From Neobacillus rhizophilus (GTDB taxonomy: Bacteria; Bacillota; Bacilli; Bacillales; Cytobacillaceae), in assembly GCF_018343535.1 (NCBI RefSeq), contig NZ_JAGYPF010000006.1, positions 62,001-126,000 on the forward strand: DNA of 64,000 nucleotides, read 5' to 3'. The first letter of the stretch is position 1. Each line of letters starts with the position of its first letter. Positions 1 to 6,995 of this stretch are shown piece by piece. The notes under the pieces are model-generated. The model ran no database searches. It was not told the origin of the DNA and worked only from the letters and a program-made list of their open reading frames with translations. Made by a program: the position numbers and the translations under genes.

Positions 1-321
1 GCGGACATCTTGGTATAACTGTTTGCCAGCCTCCGTTAATTGCATCCGCTTTTCACGCTTATCCTTTCCACGAACATGCTCGACGTAGCCCAATTCTTCT
101 AATTGGCCGACTGTTCTGGTAATCGTCGGTTTCTCGACGCCCTGATAATTGGAAAGTTCAACAAGGGTGGCAGGATTGAAATTTTCCAAATAATAAATGA
201 TTGTCCATTGCGCCCGGTGCAGTTCATGCTTTCCGAGCTCAGTATTGAGCCTTTTTTCAAAAGGCCGATACAGCATTAATAGTTTATGGAAAAATTTCCG
301 TGAATAATTAATGTAAATCAC
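1..321 (-). CDS. MarR-family transcriptional regulator (C-terminus outside window)
   Basis: The reverse strand encodes a MarR-type winged helix: an N-terminal dimerisation helix (NYSRKFFHKLL), the helix-turn-helix around PATLVELSNYQGVEKPTITR, and the wing GYVEHVRGKDKREKRM. The frame runs off the left edge, so the C-terminal dimerisation helices are not seen. The start is uncertain. A GTG at 321 follows directly after an in-frame TAG, but the Shine-Dalgarno-like AGGCGGTGA overlaps this GTG and would fit better with an ATT codon 9 nt further in. A long inverted repeat at 333-367 lies just upstream and suggests autorepression. The ligand and target genes cannot be told from the window. Confidence 0.85.
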   Translation of the reverse strand, partial: MIYINYSRKFFHKLLMLYRPFEKRLNTELGKHELHRAQWTIIYYLENFNPATLVELSNYQGVEKPTITRTVGQLEELGYVEHVRGKDKREKRMQLTEAGKQLYQDVR

Positions 322-332
322 CGCCTAAAAAT

Positions 333-367
333 TAGTTACCAATGATAACTGTTATCAAAGGTAACTA
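333..367. promoter_or_regulatory. Nested palindromic operator of the MarR gene
   Basis: An outer arm GTTACC/GGTAAC and an inner arm TGATAAC/GTTATCA are nested around a single central T. Apart from the AA spacers, every base pairs across about 35 bp. It lies 12 bp upstream of the MarR start. MarR dimers usually bind 16-20 bp palindromes, so this could be one or two overlapping sites. Function is inferred from position and symmetry. Confidence 0.6.
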
Positions 368-415
368 TATTACCTTAGCAGGATTTAATACACCTGTCAA
401 TATTGTGAACACAAA

Positions 416-482
416 AAGTGCCTGTCATGCACCCCATATAATGTCGAAGAAATCGACAATAAAGTGAAGTTGACAGGCACTT
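416..482. repeat. Long inverted repeat (AAGTGCCTGTCA arms)
   Basis: Arms AAGTGCCTGTCA and TGACAGGCACTT enclose a loop that holds a second small inverted repeat (GTCGA..TCGAC). The GTGCCTG/CAGGCAC arm resembles that of the terminator at 61946. It may end transcripts arriving from either side, or be a small repeat element. There is no protein-coding content. Confidence 0.55.
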
Positions 483-508
483 AATCTAAACTGAGTTCTA
501 TCAGGGAG

Positions 509-527
509 TTCACAGGGACGGTTCACC
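509..527. repeat. Half copy of the GGGACGGTTC repeat
   Basis: CACAGGGACGGTTCACC matches one arm of the palindromic repeat family that is complete elsewhere in the window. The opposite arm is missing here. It lies just beyond the stop codon of the small membrane protein gene. Confidence 0.6.
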
Positions 528-533
528 TCTCCA

Positions 534-695
534 TCAATATACATCAAACAAAAAGCCGTAATAGTCGTTTATCTTTTTATTAGCGCTATTTCTATGACGA
601 TTATTTTTTTGATACTCACGAATTGGGAATGAAGCTGTTATCACAACAGAACCACATAAGAAAATTAAGCACAAAATCCCAATAATAAAGGACAT
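534..695 (-). CDS. Small membrane protein, 53 aa, unknown
   Basis: An ATG at 695 follows AAGGGGTGTTTATAA, a good ribosome site. The 53-residue product starts with a strongly hydrophobic stretch (MSFIIGILCLIFLCGSVVIT) that should form a single membrane segment. A polar tail rich in Asn, Lys and Arg follows, then a hydrophobic end (YYGFLFDVY). No family is recognised. It stands alone between the MarR operator region and the FAH gene. Support comes from the ribosome site, the hydrophobic helix and positive-inside logic only. Confidence 0.5.
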   Translation of the reverse strand: MSFIIGILCLIFLCGSVVITASFPIREYQKNNRHRNSANKKINDYYGFLFDVY

Positions 696-833
696 TTATA
701 AACACCCCTTTAGCTACTTGATGATTACAAAATAAGCATAAATGATGAAACGCATTTCATATCAAGAAGAATTTTTATGGAGAAACACAAGGAAAAAAGG
801 TGGAATTTTCAATAAGAAAAAGAAAGAACAATA

Positions 834-842
834 TGATATAAT
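834..842 (+). promoter_or_regulatory. Extended -10 promoter element
   Basis: TGATATAAT is an extended -10 (TGN plus TATAAT) located 42 bp before the ATG of the FAH-family gene. No good -35 is visible, as is common with extended -10 promoters. Confidence 0.5.
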
Positions 843-883
843 CAGCAACAGGTAAGATTCATCAAGTTAGCGAAGGAGTTCAT

Positions 884-1687
884 ATGGTAATGCAGGTGCT
901 TCAAAAAACACAAACGATAGTTCGCTATCAGAAACCTAACGGTAAAGCTTCTTATGGAATTGTCGAAGATGGTGAGATTTTACAATTGTCCAGTGATTTC
1001 ACTGAAATTGTAAATAATGATCTGAAATTTGATGGTGTACGGGTTAAATATAGTGATGTAAAGATTTTAGAGCCGGTAGTCCCCTCTAAAATCGTTAATT
1101 TTGGCTGGACATATGCTGGACACGCAAAAGAAACTGGCGGAACGGCCAATCTCAAAGAACCGTTTTTGTTTTTAAAACCGACCTCTTCCTTGATCCCAGA
1201 CCAAGGTGAAATCATCCTTCCATCACCTGATTTAACGCAGCAGGTAGAATTGGAGGGGGAAGTGGCAATCGTTATTGGGAAGCGGGCCAAAAATATAAAA
1301 GAAGAAGAGGCAATGGATTATGTTTTTGGCTACACTTTATTTAATGATGTAACAGCAAGGGACCTTACAAAAACCGATCCCCAATTCACAAGAGGCAAAG
1401 GTTTTGATACATTCGGCCCGTTGGGTCCGTGTATTGTGACTGGTTTAGATCCCACTAATTTACGAATCGTAACAAAATTAAATGGAACAGTGGTACAAGA
1501 TGGTAATACGAATCAGATGTCCCTTTCCATCCCTTTCCTTATCAGTTGGATTTCACAGGTTATGACACTGGAGCCAGGTGATGTTCTTGCTACCGGCTCA
1601 CCTTCAGGAAGCTGCCCAATGAAGTCCGGAGATGTTGTAGTTGTTGAAGTAGAGCAGATTGGTAAGCTTTGTAACTTTGTGAAATAG
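884..1687 (+). CDS. Fumarylacetoacetate hydrolase (FAH) family protein
   Basis: This 267-aa protein has the FAH C-terminal domain fold seen in 2-hydroxyhepta-2,4-diene-1,7-dioate isomerases, acylpyruvases and the Bacillus YisK oxaloacetate decarboxylase. Conserved blocks are VELEGEVAIVIG (about residues 121-132, with metal-binding Glu122/Glu124), GYTLFNDVTARD (149-160, metal Asp155) and GKGFDTFGPLGP (171-182). These enzymes use Mg2+ or Mn2+ on 2-keto or enol carboxylates in the cytoplasm. The start is an ATG eight bases after AAGGAG; a second ATG two codons later is possible. The gene is monocistronic, with its own promoter at 834 and a terminator at 1745. The exact substrate cannot be read from sequence. 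Confidence 0.85.
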   Translation: MVMQVLQKTQTIVRYQKPNGKASYGIVEDGEILQLSSDFTEIVNNDLKFDGVRVKYSDVKILEPVVPSKIVNFGWTYAGHAKETGGTANLKEPFLFLKPTSSLIPDQGEIILPSPDLTQQVELEGEVAIVIGKRAKNIKEEEAMDYVFGYTLFNDVTARDLTKTDPQFTRGKGFDTFGPLGPCIVTGLDPTNLRIVTKLNGTVVQDGNTNQMSLSIPFLISWISQVMTLEPGDVLATGSPSGSCPMKSGDVVVVEVEQIGKLCNFVK

Positions 1688-1744
1688 ATAATATTATTTC
1701 GCAAACTAATGTCCTTTTCTTTAAAACTTCAGGCATATCTAAAT

Positions 1745-1791
1745 AAGGTGTTAGAAGCAAGTATTTATCCATTACTTGCTTCTAACACCTT
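1745..1791. terminator. Perfect 19-bp stem, bidirectional terminator
   Basis: A perfect 19-bp inverted repeat (arm AAGGTGTTAGAAGCAAGTA) with a 9-nt loop lies between the convergent FAH and MFS genes. T-rich sequence is short on the + side and limited on the - side. It is best read as a shared bidirectional terminator. Confidence 0.65.
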
Positions 1792-1816
1792 TACTATTAA
1801 ATAAAATTTATAGAAA

Positions 1817-3202
1817 CTACTGACTGGCTGAAACACCAGAACCGTCCCCATGCATCTTTTTTGTGATGAACAGGATTCCTGGCAGTAATATGAAGGATAC
1901 GATGAGTAAAATGATGGTCAGCCAATTTTGGCTGGTGTCGCTGACTCCGGCTGCGAAGATGACGCCGAATACGCTGGAGGCAAGGATATTGCCTATGAAT
2001 CTTGATGTCATAAACAGACCTGAGGCCGTCCCCGTTTCCGCTACAGAAACAAATGAATAGAGCCGTGTTTGTAAACCTATATTTAGAATACCGTTACTTA
2101 ATCCAATAGTGGCTAACACGATAAATATCCAGTACAGCGGCGAGTTATGATTGATTGTCAGCAATAGGACACCTCCCACTACTCCAATAATCCCTCCTGT
2201 TAGTAAAGGCTTTCTATATCCCGACTTATCGATCCAACGTGTCGCAAGCGGTGTGGTAACAATGGAAAATATGGATATAGAGAGCATGATGATACCCGTA
2301 AGTTGAGAGCTAAGCTTTAAAACAGATTGCAAATAAATCGGCATGGACAGCAGCAGGGCAAAAAAGATCACTGTTGCCAAAATATACTGAACATACACTA
2401 ATGAAATATTGGGGTTGTTTTTTAAGAAAAGAACATCGATAAAGGGTCCCGCTTTCTTTTTCTCGAAAAAGTAAAATAAAAATGTTAACGCCAAGGAACC
2501 GATTAATGCCCATACATTTAGGCCATTTGCGAGAGTTTGGAAAAAATACATCCAGCAAGAAATGAATAAACTGAACAATATGATCCCAATTCCATCCCAC
2601 TTGAATGTATTATTTGTACTCCTCACATCATTCGGAATAAAAAGAACAGCCAAAATAGCTGAAACAATGATAATTGGAAAGTTCACATAAAAGATTACAT
2701 GCCAGCCGCCTAGTTCAATTAACAGCCCGCTGATCGTCGGCCCAAATGCGGCTGACGTGGTGGCAAATACCGATAGTGTGCCGATTACTCTGTTTTGATT
2801 TTTTTGAATATAGGAGCGAACAATACCGATTCCAGCAGGGTATAGAGCGGATGTACCGATAGCTTGTATCGTTCTCATGCCTAAGAGAAATGGCATATTC
2901 GGCGATAATGGAGCGGTAAATGAAGAAATACCTACCAACAATAGGCCAAATAAAAAGATTCTTTTCCTCCCATAAGTGTCACTAAGTTTACCAATGAGGG
3001 GCAGGAAAATAGCACTTACAATAAAATAGGAAGCAATCAACCACGTAATATCTTTTGAAGTAAGCAAAAACTCATTTTTTATCTCTGGCAATGCCACGGT
3101 AATCATCGTTGTATTTAAAGGGTTTAATATGACACCTAAGGCGATTGCAACGATCAAGAAATTTCGATTTTTAACTAAAGAAACATTTTTTGTTGCAGGC
3201 AT
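1817..3202 (-). CDS. MFS multidrug/drug exporter, DHA2-type
   Basis: A 461-aa polytopic protein, with about 14 predicted membrane helices as in the EmrB/QacA/TetL group. The helix-1 motif TTMITVALPEI and motif A between helices 2 and 3 (GKLSDTYGRKR, about 72-82) are clear. These carriers expel drugs or other amphipaths using proton exchange. The start ATG follows GAGGAG at a 12-nt spacing, which is slightly long. The last residues (HGDGSGVSASQ) are encoded by a half copy of the GGGACGGTTC repeat at 1830-1856, so the native C-terminus appears to have been replaced. The substrate is unknown. The gene is monocistronic. Confidence 0.85.
   Translation of the reverse strand: MPATKNVSLVKNRNFLIVAIALGVILNPLNTTMITVALPEIKNEFLLTSKDITWLIASYFIVSAIFLPLIGKLSDTYGRKRIFLFGLLLVGISSFTAPLSPNMPFLLGMRTIQAIGTSALYPAGIGIVRSYIQKNQNRVIGTLSVFATTSAAFGPTISGLLIELGGWHVIFYVNFPIIIVSAILAVLFIPNDVRSTNNTFKWDGIGIILFSLFISCWMYFFQTLANGLNVWALIGSLALTFLFYFFEKKKAGPFIDVLFLKNNPNISLVYVQYILATVIFFALLLSMPIYLQSVLKLSSQLTGIIMLSISIFSIVTTPLATRWIDKSGYRKPLLTGGIIGVVGGVLLLTINHNSPLYWIFIVLATIGLSNGILNIGLQTRLYSFVSVAETGTASGLFMTSRFIGNILASSVFGVIFAAGVSDTSQNWLTIILLIVSFILLPGILFITKKMHGDGSGVSASQ
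1830..1856. repeat. Half copy of the palindromic repeat inside the MFS 3' end
   Basis: On the minus strand GATGCATGGGGACGGTTCTG matches the right end of the repeat family. It is read in frame as the C-terminal MHGDGSG of the MFS protein. Confidence 0.7.
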
Positions 3203-3248
3203 GTACCATCCGATCTCCTCTTACCAATTTAATTATAAGTATATCATG

Positions 3249-3303
3249 AAACATGGGGACGGTTCTTTTGCTTCAGAAGCAAAAGAACCGTCCCCGTGCA
3301 TCC
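3249..3303. repeat. Palindromic repeat, complete copy
   Basis: The left end TGAAACATGGGGACGG is followed by a 20-bp perfect arm (GGGGACGGTTCTTTTGCTTC), a single central base and the complementary arm, ending in GTGCATCC. It lies between the divergent MFS and PQQ dehydrogenase genes. Confidence 0.9.
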
Positions 3304-3358
3304 TTTTATTCATTTACGGGAAAATTACTGTAAAAGGTTTGAAAGGAGTGATATTTAG

Positions 3359-5599
3359 GTGAAGAAGATTGGCTGGATTTTTATTACGTTATTTATGTTG
3401 ATTTTTGCCGGGTGTACGACTGCACACAAGCCTGAGAAACAGCATCAGACGCAGTCTGAAGCAAAGAAAGAAAACAAGGGTGAGGACAGCAAGCCTGGGG
3501 CTAGTGATAATCAGACCAAGGATCAATTGGCCGGCACCGATTATAATGCTTATCAGCATATGACTTACAAGGGAAAGGTTGCTCCAAAGTTTAGGGCAGA
3601 TGAGCTATCCGCCCCTCCATCAGGGAATTGGCTCACAAACGGCGGAGATATTCGTAATAGCAGATACTCTCCCCTTGAAAAAATCACTGCTGATAATGTA
3701 AAAAACTTAAAAGTAGAATGGGTCACAAGTTTAGGTTCAGGAACTGAGTTCAAATATTCGGGTGAAGGAACCCCGCTTGTTTATGATGGCGTCATGTTCA
3801 CCACTACAGGAACAAATCAGGTTCAGGCACTTGATGCCAAAACCGGAAAAATGATTTGGGAATATCGGCCGCAGATCCCAAGCGGCATGAATACTGTCTG
3901 CTGCGGGTGGTTAAGCCGCGGTGTCGCTTTAGGGGATGGAAAAGTCTTTGTCGGATTACTAGATGCCAGACTGGTTGCTTTAGATCAAAAAACGGGCAAG
4001 GTGGTTTGGGAAACGAGGGTCGATGATTGGGAAAAAGGCTATACGATTACAAGCGCCCCGCTCTATTATGATGGAAAGGTCTATACGGGGATTGCCGGCG
4101 GTGAATATGGGATCAGAGGGTACGTAGCCGCTTATGATTCGGAAATTGGCAGACAAATTTGGCGGAGTTATACGCTTCCTGCCCCTGGTGAAAAAGGAAG
4201 CGAAACATGGCCAAACGGCAGCAAGGACTGGCTGACGGGCGGAGCGCCGGTGTGGAACACTCCAGCTGTTGACCCTGAATTAGGGATGATTTATTTTGCA
4301 GCAGGGAATACCTCTCCGGACCTGAACGGCAGCAATCGGGAAGGAGACAACTTATTTGCCAACTCCGTTCTTGCACTAGATGCCAAAACAGGCGATTATA
4401 AATGGCACTTCCAAGAGGTGCATCATGACATTTGGGACATGGACCCGGCCAATCCGGTCGTTTTATTTGATGTAAACATGAATGGACAAATGCGTAAAGG
4501 AATTGTCCAAGCTGGTAAAACAGGCTGGCTTTATATTTTGGACAGGACTAACGGGAAGCCGCTGATCGGCATTGAGGAAAAACCGGTTCCGCAAAATGCC
4601 AATCAAAAAACATCACCAACTCAGCCGTTTCCGGTTGGTGATGCATTTGTACCGCAAGCAGTGACGGAGGAAGATGTGAAGCGCGATTTGCCGAAGGACT
4701 TTAAAGGTGACATTGGCGGTATCTTTACTCCATTCTGGGATAAGCCAGTCACACTTAAACCAACGCCGCAGGGAGGAGCCAACTGGCCGCCATCTGCGTA
4801 TAACCCGAACACAGAGTATTTTTACGTAATGGCTAATGACAATTATTTTGCCTATGCCCATTATGCAGAAGAGGAAAAGGACCGGTTTACCGAAGGGAAA
4901 GAATATATCGGCAGCGTCTGGCAGCCGGTGAAAAACTCCCCTAGCAGCGGCACAGTGACCGCTCTTGATGTGAAGACGAATAAAATTGTTTGGCAAAAGA
5001 AATGGGATGCCATCGCCTACAGCGGATTGTTAACAACAAAAGGGAACCTGTTATTTACCGGCCATAATGATGGACGGATTATTGCCTACGATGCTTCTAA
5101 AGGCGATCAATTATGGGAGTTTAAAATGGATGCCGGTGCAAACGCCCCGCCGATTACTTATGAAGTCGACGGAAAGCAATATATCTCCATCTATGCTGCC
5201 GGAAATACTCTGGCTGGAACAAAGCATGGTGATAAGATTTATACCTTCTCATTGGAGGGCAAATACGGATCGGTTAAAGATATCCCTAAAAACAAAATCA
5301 ATACCTCTCCAGTCAAGCAGAACGTGAAGGAAAAGCAGCAAGCTAACAAAACGAAAAAAGAAACCTCCGGCACTGCCTCTGGTGAAGCAGTCTATAAAAG
5401 CAACTGCATGGCCTGTCATGGCGATGCAGGCGCAGGCGGACACAATGGTCCGAATTTACAACAGACCAAAATGGATAAGGCTGCGATTATTAGACAGGTG
5501 CAAAATGGTAAAGGTCAAATGCCTCCATTTAAAGATAACTTAACGACCAAAGAAATAGATGCAGTCGCTGATTATGTAAAGAGCCTGGGCGGCGGATGA
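3359..5599 (+). CDS. PQQ-dependent alcohol dehydrogenase with C-terminal cytochrome c, lipoprotein
   Basis: A 746-aa quinohaemoprotein. It has a lipoprotein signal with lipobox FAGC (Cys19), a charged linker, and an eight-bladed propeller of the methanol/ethanol dehydrogenase type. The vicinal Cys pair of PQQ enzymes is at about 181-182 (NTVCCGW), and HHDIWDMDPANP is typical of the family. A C-terminal class I cytochrome c carries CMACH (683-687). It should oxidise an alcohol or sugar outside the membrane and pass electrons through haem c. At the catalytic LDAKTG site the second Asp of the lanthanide-type D-x-D is Lys, so a calcium enzyme is more likely (tentative alignment). The GTG start is 8 nt after AAAGGAGTG. 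No pqq biosynthesis genes are in the window. Confidence 0.9.
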   Translation: MKKIGWIFITLFMLIFAGCTTAHKPEKQHQTQSEAKKENKGEDSKPGASDNQTKDQLAGTDYNAYQHMTYKGKVAPKFRADELSAPPSGNWLTNGGDIRNSRYSPLEKITADNVKNLKVEWVTSLGSGTEFKYSGEGTPLVYDGVMFTTTGTNQVQALDAKTGKMIWEYRPQIPSGMNTVCCGWLSRGVALGDGKVFVGLLDARLVALDQKTGKVVWETRVDDWEKGYTITSAPLYYDGKVYTGIAGGEYGIRGYVAAYDSEIGRQIWRSYTLPAPGEKGSETWPNGSKDWLTGGAPVWNTPAVDPELGMIYFAAGNTSPDLNGSNREGDNLFANSVLALDAKTGDYKWHFQEVHHDIWDMDPANPVVLFDVNMNGQMRKGIVQAGKTGWLYILDRTNGKPLIGIEEKPVPQNANQKTSPTQPFPVGDAFVPQAVTEEDVKRDLPKDFKGDIGGIFTPFWDKPVTLKPTPQGGANWPPSAYNPNTEYFYVMANDNYFAYAHYAEEEKDRFTEGKEYIGSVWQPVKNSPSSGTVTALDVKTNKIVWQKKWDAIAYSGLLTTKGNLLFTGHNDGRIIAYDASKGDQLWEFKMDAGANAPPITYEVDGKQYISIYAAGNTLAGTKHGDKIYTFSLEGKYGSVKDIPKNKINTSPVKQNVKEKQQANKTKKETSGTASGEAVYKSNCMACHGDAGAGGHNGPNLQQTKMDKAAIIRQVQNGKGQMPPFKDNLTTKEIDAVADYVKSLGGG

Positions 5600-5614
5600 T
5601 AGCAGCCCGAAATT

Positions 5615-5658
5615 TAAAAAAGGTAATCGTCCTGTTTTACTGGACGATTACCTTTTTT
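5615..5658. terminator. Bidirectional intrinsic terminator between convergent quinoprotein genes
   Basis: Arms AAAAAAGGTAATCGTCC and GGACGATTACCTTTTTT form a 17-bp stem with a short loop. They give a U-tract on both strands. It serves the PQQ alcohol dehydrogenase (+) and the aldose dehydrogenase (-), overlapping the stop codon of the latter. Confidence 0.9.
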
Positions 5659-6805
5659 AGTTGGCAGATGCTTTTTCTGTTAAGGAAATATGAATTAACC
5701 GATCATCTTTATCGGTTGGATTTCCGCGTTTGTCGCGATTGCTGGTAATTGTATACAATTCATTGCGATCGACCAGCACATCCCTTAACCTGCCTGCTTC
5801 ACTATAAAACTCCTCAAATTTCTTGCTGGCAAGATCATACGTAAAGATTTTCTTTCCGGCTAAGGAAGCAACAAAGAGCTTTCCATCATTAAAAGCCATA
5901 CCTGATGGCGCCCACGTTTGATCCCCGGATTGAAGAATCGGCTTTATCATGCCTTGTACCTCTTTATCTCCTTGTGCAACAGGCCAGCCATAGTTTTTCC
6001 CGGCTTGAATCAAATTTATTTCATCATGCCCTGATTCACCATGCTCTGAACTATAAAGATTTCCATCGTTATCCCACGCCAATCCCTGTGGATTACGATG
6101 GCCATAGGAGTAAATATAAGAATTTTTATATGGGTTATCAGTTGGAATATCCCCATTCACGGTCATTCTTAATATTTTTCCGGCTAAGCTGTCAAGATTT
6201 TGGGCATTGGCGGATTTGCCAATATCACCTGTAGTCGCGTACAGCATGCCATCCGGACCGATTTTGATTCGGCCGCCGTTATTAACCTCGCCGCCAGGAA
6301 TTTTATCCAACAGGATCTTATCTTCCTTCCACGTCTTATCTTCAAGCTTGAGTGAAATAATCCGGTTCAGGGTCTTGCCGTCTTTCTGATAAGTGTGAAA
6401 AGCAAACGCTTTCTTTGTTGTGGCAAAATCAGGTGCTAACGTAAACCCGAGGAAACCGCCTTCCCCTTTATTGAAGATCTTCTCAGAGGTCTTTACATTC
6501 TGGACATCTACCAAGCCGAGGTCTCCATTTATTTGAATGACCGACCCTTCCCGCTGGCTTAAGAAAAACAAACCACCATTTTTATTAATCGTCCAAGGAA
6601 TGTATAAATGATTGGCATTCACACTGCCATCATTGGATACTGCAACCTCGACAGCCTTATTCATTACCTCGCTCGCATCCTGCTGTAAGGAACCCTGTTT
6701 TTGGCCAGGATCTTTTGCATCATCTTTATCTTCCCAAAACACCGCATACCCAAGCCCCGCTGCTAAAGCAACAGTCAACACACTAAAACCTATTAACTTC
6801 TTCAA
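5657..6805 (-). CDS. PQQ-dependent soluble aldose/glucose-sorbosone dehydrogenase, membrane-anchored
   Basis: A 382-aa protein of the GSDH/YliI family: an N-terminal hydrophobic segment (residues 3-24, signal anchor or signal peptide) followed by a six-bladed propeller. Family landmarks are GEGGFLGFTLAPDF (114-127), HRNPQGLAWD (236-245), SSEHGESGHDEIN (252-264) and NYGWP (271-275). It should oxidise sugars with PQQ at the cell surface. The position of the catalytic His of soluble glucose dehydrogenase appears to be Asn here (EVNNGGR, 173-179), so activity or cofactor use may differ. It faces the PQQ alcohol dehydrogenase gene across a shared terminator, which suggests a joint role in periplasm-like oxidation. 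Confidence 0.85.
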   Translation of the reverse strand: MKKLIGFSVLTVALAAGLGYAVFWEDKDDAKDPGQKQGSLQQDASEVMNKAVEVAVSNDGSVNANHLYIPWTINKNGGLFFLSQREGSVIQINGDLGLVDVQNVKTSEKIFNKGEGGFLGFTLAPDFATTKKAFAFHTYQKDGKTLNRIISLKLEDKTWKEDKILLDKIPGGEVNNGGRIKIGPDGMLYATTGDIGKSANAQNLDSLAGKILRMTVNGDIPTDNPYKNSYIYSYGHRNPQGLAWDNDGNLYSSEHGESGHDEINLIQAGKNYGWPVAQGDKEVQGMIKPILQSGDQTWAPSGMAFNDGKLFVASLAGKKIFTYDLASKKFEEFYSEAGRLRDVLVDRNELYTITSNRDKRGNPTDKDDRLIHISLTEKASAN

Positions 6806-6870
6806 AATACCACCTCAAACAAAATAATTTACACCAACAGTTTAGACATATTTCAGACTATTTAAACAAT

Positions 6871-6995
6871 GAAACATGGGGACGGTTCTCGTGCATCAAA
6901 TGCGTTGGGATGTGGGGACGTTTCCTGTGCATCAATCGCACGAAAAAAGGACGGTTCTTCTGCTTTTGAGGCAGAAGAACCGTCCCTATGCATCA
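6871..6995. repeat. Composite palindromic repeat (two half copies plus one full copy)
   Basis: TGAAACATGGGGACGGTTCT, then a second GTGGGGACGTTTC half copy, then a full palindrome (GGACGGTTCTTCTGC and its complement) that ends in TATGCATCA. The final TCA is the stop codon (TGA) of the helicase gene on the minus strand. Confidence 0.9.

Noticed and set aside
3249..3303. Palindromic repeats as ordinary intrinsic terminators
   Set aside because: Most copies lack a T-tract and some lie between divergent genes, so termination cannot be their only role, although some may terminate transcripts.
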